From assembly GCA_038049695.1 (NCBI GenBank), contig CP142453.1:17550001-17614000 (forward strand): 64,000 bases of DNA. Direction: 5' to 3'. Shown here one piece after another: positions 24,301 through 33,187 of the stretch. The notes beneath the pieces were generated by a model that did no database searches, had not been told where the DNA came from, and saw nothing but the letters and a program-made list of their open reading frames with translations. Within the stretch, counting starts at the first letter, position 1; each line of letters starts with the position of its first letter. The translations under genes were made by a program, and so were the position numbers. The DNA is from Cinnamomum chago. Lineage: Eukaryota > Streptophyta > Magnoliopsida > Laurales > Lauraceae.

Positions 24301-27300
24301 TAAACAGTGAAAACCTCTTAGTGCTGCACAATTAAATAGTTTTTGAGGCTGGTGCCACAATCAGTCAATCAACATCGTGTCTAAAAGTCCATATAAAATC
24401 TAAGGTGATCATCAATGTTGCTTGTGGAGGTGAGAACAAGAGCATCCCCACATTCAACACTACTTTGAATGTATATGGAACACATCCCACAAAGAGCTTC
24501 TAATATTCTGTTAAGAAAAGCTGGACATAATTGATTGCAAAAATTGGACTCTGCGCCTCAGGAAGCGGAGAGGTCTTGTGTTCGACATCTACCTCCGTTG
24601 GCCGCCTCCCATGGTTTCACCCGATGCATGTGGATAGGAGGGTTTGCATGTGCCCCTAGGGATTAGTTCTCGGCTGTCCAGAATCGAGTGTCCCGCGGGC
24701 TCAGGGCCAAAGGCTCCTGGACTGGGCTGGGCGGGAGATACCCTGGGTTAATATATATATATATATGTATTTATATCTATATAGGCCAAGAGATGCCTCC
24801 ATACAGGCCCATTTTAATATGAGATGCACTAGCCTTACTAAATTAGTCCACATCAGTTAGGACTTAGGAGACATGTGGGGAGCTGATGGGGCCACTAACA
24901 GTACATGTCTAAAGATGATGTAAATTGAAAATCTTTTATGCCAAATCTGACAAAAACTTGATAACCAACAGGCCTTTATCCTCAAAACCGCTTTCTCCTC
25001 AAACCTCTTAATCATTAAGCCCTAAAGTGAATGAGAGAATACAAATGTTTTGTCAATAGAAAAGAGAGTGAATTCAAATTAGGAAGAAGAGAAAAGAGTC
25101 CTAAAAGGAAAGAGCAGAAAGTAGGCATCAAATAACAAAATCAATGAAAGTGGCAAGAATAAGTTGAATAACAATGTAGATACTTCAAAAAAGTCAAAGT
25201 CGTATGATTGGATGGAAGAAAGGGAACGATAATCAATTCTTGAATCAAGATCTTCAACCAACCAGCAATTAACTCATACATGAGAGACAAAGGGTCAACA
25301 ATTTTTATATATAAATCTGTGACTAAAATTGCAAAGGGTGGCGAGTCGGCCTTCGGATAATTTTTTATCCTTAATGGGTGATCCTATTCAAAGACAACTA
25401 AAATAATGAAAGAAACTACTAGTTACAATGTTACCTTCAATAAAAATAAAATCTTAGAAGCAATTAACAAAAACTAATTTCTATATGTTGGAACTGTGGA
25501 CCCCATTCTTCTGGTTGACTAGGGCCTACCCAAGACGCTAGGCTAATTAGACCTAGGATTCAAATGCTTGCTCAGCAATAGTAACTAAAGCCTGGATTGC
25601 ATGACAGGGCCTCGAATGGTCTCAATTGGCCCAACTGGGTTGGGTGCATCAAAAGAGGATGTTGTGGATTAGCCATAAAACCGAGGGGTACTCATATACT
25701 TCAAAACAGACAATGGATCCCTGCCATATAATATCAACACTTCATTTATATGTGTAAAATACATCTCCCAGCCATTGCCATGGGTGTGTCTTTGTCTTCA
25801 GCACGACAACCCATTCCACCTTTATGATATATCTGGTTAAAACAGAAAGCTTCTTGCTTTTCCATGAGACAAGATCCCCTTCTGCAAAGTACAATATATA
25901 GATTAGCATTGTGGTTATATGACCCAATGACAATCATCAAAGAACGCCTAAATATATAAGTGAGGGTTTTAGAGAATGCCCAGACCAAGGTTTGTCTTTG
26001 AGTGTCAAAGAATCCGGTGAACACTTTCTTGTGCCCAATGGGGAGGGGGGTTGTGGAGTACTAACATAAGGTAGATCTAGTCCCACACTCCAACACTGTC
26101 CAGGATTGTAGTAAGAGATCATTATCTCAAGATGATTTTATTCCAGTGGAGTGTCGATTGGCTTTGACCTGAGGCTCCCAGTCTCGAATAAGAATATCCA
26201 ATGTATACCACCACTAATAAAGGTAAATGCCTTATTTTGACAGGGCCAACTCAATTCCCAATAAATACTTCAAAGGGACCTAAATCCCCAATCTCAAGAT
26301 TTCTTCATAAAGCATTTTTATTCTTTAACACTCTAACGATCATTCCCTATGCAACAATGATGCAGGCCAAACACAAGGTCGGCCAGCCCATTGGGCCCAG
26401 CCCACAAGCCCAAAAGTTTCAACAAACAAAAAAATTCAAATGGTGCCTGATTTCTAGAGATTTTCCTAGCCTCTTTTTTAGTAGTACCTAAAATATAGAG
26501 ATTTATGCAAGAATTTAGCAAGCTTTCTTTATTTGGAGAGTTTTCTTTGCTTTAGAGTTTTATTATATTTAGAATTTGGCTTTTATTAGAATTGTTTCCA
26601 TAATAGTATTATTGTATAAGTCTATATAAAGAATTTTAATCCAAGTTGATGAAAATCCCACCTATAAATAACTACAATAGTGATAAGAAGCTGGAGGAAA
26701 TCACCTTGAAGATTCCAGCAAAAGTCTACATATAGTCACTTCCATACAACTACGTGAGGCCTCGAGTAACAGCAAATAAGACATGCTTTATATTGATCAA
26801 TTAAACCATCTGCGTTGAACTTAAGGGAGTAAGCCCACTAACAATTGACTGTCCTACCTTGACGCTAACGGCATACTCTCCTAGGTTTTGTTTTTTCAAA
26901 AGCATGAGTTCTTTAATAGCATGCCTTCACTTGGATGAGCAAAAAACTCCATAAAAATTTGTGGAGCCTTGTATAAGAAAGAGAATTTGGGGGTAAAAAA
27001 GGAATGACCTGTAAGACTTATACGAAACTTGATATGAAACAAATGATTAATTGGATGAAGGGTACTAGTTCCCTATCCTTTCCGATAGGCAATAAGAAGA
27101 TCAGGATCTGAAGATGTTGAAATATTAAGGTGGCAATCCAAGCAACGTGCTGACTAAAGTAAAATTTTCTAAACGAGATCACTGCAAAGTCACTTCAACA
27201 GAGCCTCAAAATGACACTAATGAATCCAGATAAACCTAATGGGATGATTATCATTTCGATCTCCCTTGTGGACGATTTTTTATGTTGGCATAGTAAACAT

Positions 27301-28864
27301 CAGCCTCAGTTATCAAGCAACAGAAACACCTGAGGAAGGATTGGATCTTCTTTAATACCAAGATAAGACATGAAATTAGGGTTTTATTACAAGATGTATT
27401 GAAAAGGAGAAAAATAAAAATATGAGAGAGAGAGAGAGAGAGTTTTTCATTGAATTGAATGTATTAGATCTATAGCTATAAAATGTAAGTAAGGTCAAGT
27501 GGAGAAGTAGTAATTTTGAAAATTGAGAAAAAACAATGGGGTCCTCTAGAAAAATGAAAATTTGAATTTATTCCAAACCTATCATTCAAAAACATAAAAA
27601 AATGCTCCAAATCTCTTATCCGCACCTATACATCAGAAATCATTTTGGAAATGAGATTTCCAATAGCAAGTCAAAAAAATCAGTATGCTACCAATACATC
27701 AAATAACATGAATGTAGAAAGATATCCTAGCCCAATAAAACAGTATGCTACCACACACCCCATCAAAGAAACCCCCTACCCATTTACACACTAAGTTTTC
27801 TCACACTCTTCAGAGATACCCATTACAAGAGCAAGGCTGCAAATATGTAGCTAATTTCAGCCCGTGAAACAAATTTTAATGATTTTTTATTGGCCCATAT
27901 GCCAACAATTCTTTTTAATGATAACCAACAAAATTGTATGACCCAATTGTAAAACATTTGATAAAATGACAGATTCAACTACAGTGAAATCCTTGTTAAC
28001 TTAAATTAGACATGTATCTAAGCTATCTATCACTAGAGCATAGTAATTTAGAATATCATCATTTAGAAAGTATACCACATTAAGTAGGCGGCCTTTGCAA
28101 ATATATTCCCAAATGCCACATTTGCAGCTACATTATACATGAAACTAAGTTACATATTATTAGATCATAGTAACTTTAGATATCATCTTTTATGAAGTAT
28201 ACTAAGTAGGAGACCCAAAAAATGGGGCAGTTCATAGAGATTCCCAAATACCAAGAACAAGAAGGAAATGTTTGCAAATTAATAATCCAACACTAATTCT
28301 CACTCACAAGATTTTGAAATGAAACATAAAATAGTATCAACTGTATATATTCCCATTGGTTTCACCAATTATTGATGTGGGAAAGCTCAGGAAAAAAGGA
28401 CAAAAGAAAAGTACGCAGGCTTTATCTGATTGTTCATATATCAATTACTCTGTCAAATCCAATTTCTAAAGCAGAGACTTATTTTCCGATTTAGTCAGAA
28501 ACAAGGACCTGAACGAGCAAGTGCAAACAACATGTAACTAAGGATGCTGTTAGTAAGTCCACAGTAATTTGAGCCTAAGGTGTTGAAAAAAAATATAGAT
28601 ACGTGTCTCTTCCATAGTCCATGAAATCTACAAAACCTCCAAACTCCAGCTCCTCTTAAAACCCACCCACCTTACCAGGCCAACATATTCACAATAATGA
28701 AATCCTAAGATAACTGAAAAAAACAACCAAAATCAAGATAAAGAGACACTCACCTTCACATCAGTGGGTTGAAAATAGATGAAGAGAAAATACCCAACAA
28801 CAGTCCCAACAGAGATCCCTACTCCAAACCCACATAGACCCAACAAAGTACTCACAAAACCCAT
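4870..28864 (-). CDS. SYT1-like: Plant synaptotagmin (SYT1/extended-synaptotagmin type), 12 exons, complete
   Basis: This gene encodes an ER-anchored tether of ER-plasma membrane contact sites that binds lipid and Ca2+. Exons on the minus strand in order are 28864-28754, 24291-24193, 24058-24008, 23905-23782, 15460-15342, 14565-14464, 14338-14264, 12211-12135, 12043-11797, 10636-10283, 9848-9720 and 4998-4870 (TGA). The lengths sum to 1617 nt (538 aa, close to the usual 540) and all phases match. The N terminus [20 protein letters not shown] is a membrane anchor. Residues about 67-250 form the SMP lipid-transfer domain. C2A (about 258-390) keeps acidic Ca2+ ligands at D276, D282, D332, E334 and D340. 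C2B (about 417-520) has NPY at N438 where Ca2+-binding C2 domains have DPY. The end [18 protein letters not shown] is the family's usual C terminus. Introns 7 and 9 begin with GC instead of GT. Introns 4 and 11 are swollen by transposons. Confidence 0.95.
5540..6328. mobile_element. Non-autonomous TIR transposon (MITE-like), family A copy 2
   Basis: This is a 789 bp relative of the element at 647-1359, here in intron 11 of the synaptotagmin gene. It is flanked by direct repeats TTGTTTTAAT (5530-5539 and 6329-6338), so the exact ends are ambiguous by two or three bases. The left inner end has TTTTTAAAATC and the right inner end, reverse-complemented, has TTATCAAAATCC, giving an imperfect terminal inverted repeat. 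The body repeats landmarks of copy 1 in the same order. A short internal duplication around GTGTAGTCGAATGCTTTTTT (about 5906-5925 and 5983-6002) is specific to this copy. Confidence 0.72.
6505..6800. mobile_element. Inverted-repeat MITE with TAGGGCCTGTTCA termini
   Basis: This 296 bp element lies in synaptotagmin intron 11. The left end TAGGGCCTGTTCATTTAC matches the reverse complement of the right end TTAGGGCCTGTTCACTTAC at almost every base. The interior is rich in GGAATTC/GAATTCC palindromes. Flanks (GCTAGTTT on the left, AGAGTTTG on the right) give only a degenerate candidate target duplication. Termini of the GGGCCTGTT type occur in both hAT and PIF/Harbinger MITEs, so I leave the superfamily open. 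Confidence 0.75.
6850..7890 (+). pseudogene. Ty3/gypsy retrotransposon relic (gag to protease)
   Basis: Three frame-broken pieces appear in gypsy order on the plus strand. Near 6940-7060 a gag piece reads [20 protein letters not shown], close to the LRQG-SV-EY-EEF motif of plant gypsy gag. Near 7315-7370 a remnant of a CCHC zinc knuckle is split between two frames (HCQK, then RGHMPCSKK). At 7637-7890 a protease-like stretch has [13 protein letters not shown], then LKHYYPY, and after a stop [17 protein letters not shown]. This matches the usual NIVS, KHP-PY and D-MD--H-LLGRPW pattern. No RT, RNase H, integrase or LTR was seen, so it is a decayed fragment. Confidence 0.72.
7891..9719. other. 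Remainder of synaptotagmin intron 11
   Basis: No gene is visible here. Around 8086-8360 the minus strand has a TATAAATAGCC-type motif and a sequence composition like a retrotransposon LTR; with the gypsy relic next to it, a decayed LTR is possible but unproven. At about 9093-9265 a piece with GGATGCATGGGTGGATCCA on one side and CAGCCCAGGATTTTTA (reverse-complemented) on the other looks like a small hAT-type end remnant; I could not find a target duplication. Confidence 0.35.
12288..12336. repeat. Compound (TG)n(AG)n microsatellite
   Basis: About ten TG units run directly into AG units in synaptotagmin intron 8. It is the sort of dinucleotide tract that varies in length between individuals. 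Confidence 0.85.
13584..13692. mobile_element. GC-rich foldback (miniature inverted-repeat element)
   Basis: This 109 bp near-perfect palindrome lies in synaptotagmin intron 7. The left arm starts TACGGAGCCCGACTGG and the right arm, reverse-complemented, starts TACGGACCCCGACTGG. The arms continue to pair through CCCATGGGGTCCGTTGGATC up to a loop of about 6 bases (CCGCCC near 13635). Arms are about 50 bp, far more GC-rich than the surrounding DNA. A TA dinucleotide at each outer edge could be the target duplication, or part of the terminus. Confidence 0.75.
14698..15259. mobile_element. Non-autonomous TIR element (8-9 bp target duplication)
   Basis: This 562 bp element makes up most of the 776 bp synaptotagmin intron 5. 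The left end is CTAGGAAGCACGGATAC and the reverse complement of the right end is CGAAGAAGCACGGACAC. Direct repeats CTAGTAAC lie on both sides (14690-14697 and 15260-15267). The ends are rich in GGACAC / GTGTCC repeats (about 14730-14765 and 15188-15250), so the termini can also pair as a larger stem. There is no coding capacity. The duplication length fits hAT, or MULE if nine bases with one mismatch are counted. Confidence 0.75.
15714..16095. repeat. Diverged tandem repeat, unit about 170 bp
   Basis: A unit beginning TGAATTAACA and continuing AATTGGATGTTCTTTGA starts at 15714, 15882 and 16055 (spacings 168 and 173). Between starts, blocks such as TTGTATTTGGATT, AAACTAATT and a CTGTGTTT-like stretch recur. 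Two units are complete and the third is partial. It lies just upstream of the copia insertion in synaptotagmin intron 4. Confidence 0.7.
16130..16253. repeat. Tandem duplication, 62 bp unit
   Basis: Two adjacent copies (16130-16191 and 16192-16253) share TTTGGG-TATGGG-AGAATCAG and AAGTCTGAAAGGGAT-like ends, with scattered substitutions. Confidence 0.75.
16365..16626 (+). repeat. Copia 5' LTR
   Basis: This 262 bp LTR starts TGTTAATTAGTATGG and ends CATAACA. It has a TATA-like ATTATAAATAGAGAC about two-thirds along, marking the probable transcription start region. Compared with the 3' LTR it lacks 54 bp just after the CTTCCCCGT motif and differs at about 13 other positions, nearly all transitions. 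Confidence 0.93.
16628..16642 (+). other. Copia primer binding site (initiator Met tRNA type)
   Basis: AAGTATCAGAGCC lies two to four bases after the 5' LTR. The TATCAGAGC core is the standard plant initiator-tRNA-complementary primer site; the usual leading TGG is changed. Confidence 0.7.
17211..21285 (+). pseudogene. Copia gag-pol polyprotein, disrupted
   Basis: The gag start is the ATG at 17211 ([10 protein letters not shown]), but a stop comes after 37 codons at 17322 and several frame changes follow before 17520. A long open stretch to 18358 holds the end of gag, a CCHC knuckle ([15 protein letters not shown]) and the protease site, where the catalytic Asp of the DSG motif is Asn (ILNSGCSYH). 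Further stops occur at 18358, near 18513, at 18728 and at 19241 within the integrase region, which still shows its TDNG and [11 protein letters not shown] motifs. The reverse transcriptase is split by a frameshift near 19935, then runs open to 21285 with YVDDML and the RNase [20 protein letters not shown] motif. No functional polyprotein can be made from this copy. Confidence 0.93.
21276..21591 (+). repeat. Copia 3' LTR
   Basis: This 316 bp LTR is preceded by a purine-rich AAGGTGGAGA tract. It retains 54 bp that the 5' LTR lacks, starting just after CTTCCCCGT. It ends CATATCA directly before the GTAGG target duplication. Confidence 0.93.
21910..22640 (+). other. Unrecognised coding-like pieces plus an RNase H-like fragment in intron 4
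   Basis: On the plus strand, opposite to the host gene, one frame after a CTGCACCAG acceptor-like site reads [20 protein letters not shown] and is followed by AAG-GT (about 21942-22006). After another acceptor-like TGCATACAG a frame reads [20 protein letters not shown] and runs to a stop at about 22633. These two pieces could be exons of a displaced gene fragment; I do not recognise the protein. Between them, 22090-22191 encodes [13 protein letters not shown] and then DLMAKKGA, which resembles the end of the RNase H domain of plant LINEs. This piece contains a tandem copy of about 30 bp. All of this is tentative. Confidence 0.3.
23280..23302. repeat. (CCCT)n microsatellite
   Basis: Five to six CCCT units lie in synaptotagmin intron 4, upstream of exon 4 in gene orientation. 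Confidence 0.85.
23637..23672. repeat. (CG)n(AG)n microsatellite
   Basis: A short ACGCGCGCGC stretch runs into about a dozen AG units in synaptotagmin intron 4. Confidence 0.85.
24530..24755 (+). mobile_element. SINE-like element
   Basis: The segment is GC-richer than its surroundings and contains a TTGTGTTCGACATCTA stretch resembling a tRNA box B. It is followed by GGCCGCCTCCCATGG, GTGCCCCTAGGGATTAG and a terminal ATACCCTGGGTTA, an arrangement seen in plant tRNA-derived SINEs, and then by an (AT)n tail. It sits in synaptotagmin intron 1. I could not define a target duplication or a clear box A. Confidence 0.45.
25750..27300 (-). pseudogene. Degenerate copia pol debris
   Basis: On the minus strand, near 26800-26880, a frame reads [16 protein letters not shown], the hallmark start of copia reverse transcriptase (YS-KFN-DG-I-RYKARLVAKG). 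About 1 kb further along the same strand, near 25840-25900, a frame reads [17 protein letters not shown], matching the RNase H motif LVSWKSKKQ. The order and spacing fit one old copia element. The sequence between them is badly decayed, with long AT-rich stretches (26460-26700) that could be LTR remains. It lies in synaptotagmin intron 1. Confidence 0.6.
27422..27443. repeat. (AG)n microsatellite
   Basis: About ten AG units lie in synaptotagmin intron 1. Confidence 0.8.
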
Positions 28865-29337
28865 CTCCAAATCTCAAACACCTCTTTCTTACAAATCAGA
28901 AAACCAAACCAACACTCCCAAGAAGAGAAAATCCTTCCTTCTTCCTTTGAAATAATCCTCCTCAACACTAATTCACCAAAGAACTCAAACCAAACTCTAC
29001 TCTCTCCTCCAAAATCACCCAAATGTCAGCCCCTGCTTCAAAAACAAACAAACCCAGCTACCAAATCACAAAGAAAACAAGATCTTATCCTTCTCCAAAA
29101 TCACCTTTCTTCCAAACCCATCAAAAAACTCAACCCAACCCCAACTTTTCTCACGTATCTCTCTCAAATTGCAGCTCCTTTTGCTTCAAAATTTAAAACC
29201 CAGATGGAAAAATCACATGAGAACAAAATTCTTTTCTTCCTTTCATCCCGGAGGGAACCAAGTCTACTTTTTCAGAAACCCCATATCAGGAGCACTAACT
29301 CTGCAATCTTTTCTCAAAAGCAAAGAATTCAACTTCG

Positions 29338-29364
29338 TGGGGGGGAGGGGGGGGGGGGAGGGAT
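29338..29364 (+). repeat. G-run (possible G-quadruplex)
   Basis: A stretch of almost pure G with single A interruptions lies about 480 bp upstream of the synaptotagmin start codon, on the strand opposite to the gene. It satisfies the G3+ pattern for a quadruplex; any regulatory role is speculation. Confidence 0.6.
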
Positions 29365-32300
29365 AGCGACTGTCGGCAAGAGATAGTGTGGTGGGGTTGG
29401 AAGTTGGATTGGTTACTGTAGCGTTTAAAGAGCGAAATGTTACCGAAAACAAAGCAGGTGAAATCTTTAAAAGCTTTTGTATCTTTTCCTTTCTGAAATC
29501 TGTTGTGTCTCTGAATTCAATTTTTACAAAGTATGGGTGGGTGAGCATCATCAAATGCTTCTTGTTTCCTGAGCTGTCAACAAACTTGGCTCGGCTCTGC
29601 TCTGCTCGGCTTGGGCCAAGATAGATGCCTCCAAAGCCTAGCTCAAGCTGATCACTGTTCAGGCTGTTCAGCTCATCTTGGCTAGGGTTCACTTGCCATG
29701 GGCTCAACTTGAGCTCGAGCTTGAGCTTGTAAATGGCCTTGAAAAGAAGTGGATATGGATGTGGCCATTTTATTATTGGGCTTGTTGATGAACTTGTTAA
29801 TGGTAGTTCTCATATATTTACTTTTGATTTGTAGTTGAGCAGTTGAGTATTAGCTTTATTTATTTGGCTAGAGGCGGAAAAAACTAAACAGATACACTAA
29901 CCTGACTCATGTCCTACATGAATTTGGCCCACTAAACCAATTTTGTAATATGTAAAAGCCAATCATGGTTAAGAATATTTTACCATAATTTAAATATGTC
30001 AGAATAGGATTGACCTACATAACCCATTTAATTTGCAGTTATTCAATTTTAATAAAGTTGTTAGGATTTAAGATTAACTTGGAATAACCCAAGTTTTGTT
30101 GGACTTTACTTCACGTATAACCAAACTCAATTACAACCTTAATACTCGAAATAAATCGACGTTGAGCCACATGGCCCATGCCATGCCTCTATATGTTAGA
30201 TCGCAATAAACGATTGGCCCATATTGGATCCGTGTTATGCTTTTCTTGACCCGGGTCCGATATGGGTTGGCTTCAAACCGCAAATACCATTGATCAACCC
30301 AGACCCGGTTTTTCTAAATCCGACCTATTTCGCCACCCCTAATCTTAAATATTGGGCTAAGCTTGAACTTTAATAAGCCAGCTCAGTTTGAGTGGGCGCC
30401 GAAGCCTGGCTAAGTTCTGCTTGTCTGCTGTTCTTATTCTTACGTGTCTTGACTTAATTTATTAGTGCCTGCTTTTAAGGAAATTGCAATGTAGAGTGAT
30501 AACTACGCCATATTTTCCACAGATAGGTTTATTTAAAACGGGATCTGCATGTAAGATTGTCTTAATCTTCAACCATGGGAATTTTCTAAAAACCACATTC
30601 ACCTACATGTCAATAAGTTTATCCGCCCACTAGATATGATCTTACAAAGCTGTCTCTTTAACCACCCATCTACTACAATTTATATATATATTAAAGACCA
30701 TTAAAGACTGGGGGAGTGACTTGCACGCTCTAACTTAAGATAGTATAAGTATACGGAAAATATTCAAGTGAAAATTAATTTTCATCTATTATATAAGAAT
30801 ATTTTTGCGGGACCCAACTAGTAATCCATCCAAATCTAATAATTAATAGGGAACTGCTTGATCCTAAGAATTTGCAAACTTCCGAATGAATTGAACCGTT
30901 GGATGAATGGTTAATATTTTTTTGAATATGAAGTCATTAAACTCATGGGCCACAAATGAAGGGATTATGAGTATGGGTTTGGGATCAAATTTGATACTTT
31001 GGATGACCTCACATAGATCTTTCCATCGTCCCTAGTCTCATCCCCAAATGGGGCCCACAATTGGGCCATATAGAAATGTTCTCATATAATATGCGAGAAC
31101 TGGTTATAGCTCACCTGAATTTTACCACATATATATTTTACTGTATATAGTTCCAGCTTTCAAAATATTGAATTTTAGTTAGGAACAATATTTTTGGAGT
31201 TCGTAGAATGTGCATGTACCTATGAGCAGTTTAACATTTTTCACAAACTAGTAGACAAGAGGCCAACCAGGGTTACCTAAATCACTATACCACCTCCTGA
31301 ACCACAATATGTCCACACCAATACAGACAATGGGTCAAATCTCTTTGGTCTCTCAGTATCAATCATTCTACAGTATTTTGGTTTAGGATTCAAAATCTGA
31401 ATCCATTTAAAGTCAGACCCACAATTTCGTCATCCAATTTCTAAATTGCAAATGCTATAAAAAAAATTCAAACCAGTGCTCATTATATCAATAACTTGAA
31501 ATTTAGATTTAAAATCCGACCCACCTGTAAATTATAAAAGTTGTTCAGCAATCCATAAATATAAATTATCTCATCCTACCTCGTACCACCAGAGATCATT
31601 GACATGAAGTAGACAACACCACTAAGATCCCACAATTCACTTAATAATCTTTTAAATTCTAAGGGGTAGTACAGTTTGCCTAAAACCACAGTTTGTACCT
31701 GGAAGTTGCTCAAAGGATTAGAAACCCTCCGATAACAAAGATATAAATATATATATATACAAATTAATAATTCCTCAACCACAAAACACATGGCTCTTCT
31801 CTCTCCTGCACTTTCTAACTTTCTTTTTTCTAATCATGTAAAAATTGACATGATATGCCGACACTAACTAATGTCGCCAAAGCCTTCTTTTCCTTGTTAT
31901 TGTGGTTGTTAGAGCTAAAGACATTACTGTTGCATCTGCTGCTTTTGAGGTCTGCATGTTTCAACCACATTTGCATAAACTTGTCGTGGAATAACATATT
32001 CTGATGTCCCACTTCCCACCCATATTATCTTCGTCTTCTTCTAGGCTAAAGATAAGGGGCAAATTTTTCTACTACAATCTGATTGCATATTCTTTCAAGT
32101 GTGATCCAGCCAGTGGGTCCCATCTGCCTTATCACATGCTGGTAGGTTCCATCATTTGGACGCTTTCGATTGAGATGCATGTGCAATGCTGTCTTGTCAA
32201 AATCGAGACGCCCTAGATGGAGTAGCTTGTGGGTAGATTTGAATTTTATTATACAAGAGTCCTGGCCCCTGGGTCATCTTCTGATGAGAGAAAGGGGTAG

Positions 32301-32883
32301 AAATTTGATGGATACTAATCATAAAGGGAAGAGTGTGATGGAAAGGTTTGATTGTGCATGTGATTTTAGATATAAAAGTTTTATCTCAATCAACTCTTCA
32401 CAACCATTAATTGAGGGCCTTTCAAGTTTAGCAACTACTTATTTTATATTTGATAGAGTAGATAGAAATGGAAGGTTTGAATTTTTTATTTTTTTTTAGG
32501 AAAAAGATCATGCCAGTAAAGAAATTAATAAGAGATGAGATCATAAGAACGGTTCCTTACCCCCAAGTAGTAAAGAGTGTTAATTCTTATTGGAAGGTCC
32601 TCAATCACACTCAAAATTTTATGTCCTATTTATAGAATACAATGAAATAAACAAGGAAATAATATCAAGATATCCTAATCATTTACCAAAAAAAAACCAA
32701 TCTATCTTAATCATATTAATGAGAGATTGTCTCTTAATTATCCTAATCAAACTAATCATGTTATTAAGAATAATATCTTAAAAAATACTATTTTCTATAT
32801 CAATGTTTTTATGAGATTCAACCCAAATGATGAGTGTAATTAGGACTAATGCCAAAATAAGGTGGAGTCCGGATCGCTTGTCT

Positions 32884-33187
32884 CGTAGGAACATTGTTTC
32901 ATTCGACCAACATTGACCAGCCCATAACACTACAAATCCATTAGAGTTACATCTTATAAGAAACTATATAAATAGACAAAAACTGAAGAAAGAGATGCGT
33001 ACTAATTTCACCCTCCAACCCAATCCAAACCTAGTTTCGTAGGAACATTGTTTCATTCAATCAACATTGACCAGCCCATAACACTACAAATCCATAAGAG
33101 TCACATCTTATAAGAAACTATATAAATAGACAAAAACTGAAGAAAGAGATGGGCACTAATTTCACCCTCCAACCCAATCCAAACCTA
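32884..33187. repeat. Tandem duplication, 154 bp unit
   Basis: Two adjacent copies (32884-33037 and 33038-33187) both begin CGTAGGAACATTGTTTCATT and end near CCAACCCAATCCAAACCTA. They differ at only a handful of positions, so the duplication is fairly recent. Each copy carries an ACTATATAAATAGAC motif. Confidence 0.88.

Noticed and set aside
29264..29707. 147-codon minus-strand frame upstream of the synaptotagmin gene
   Set aside because: It crosses the poly-G tract and a GAGCTC-rich repeat, matches no family and lies in the promoter region of a gene on the same strand.
31576..31791. Minus-strand frame containing VQTVVLGKLYYPLEFKRLL
   Set aside because: Looks protein-like but I recognise no family and see no supporting neighbouring exon.
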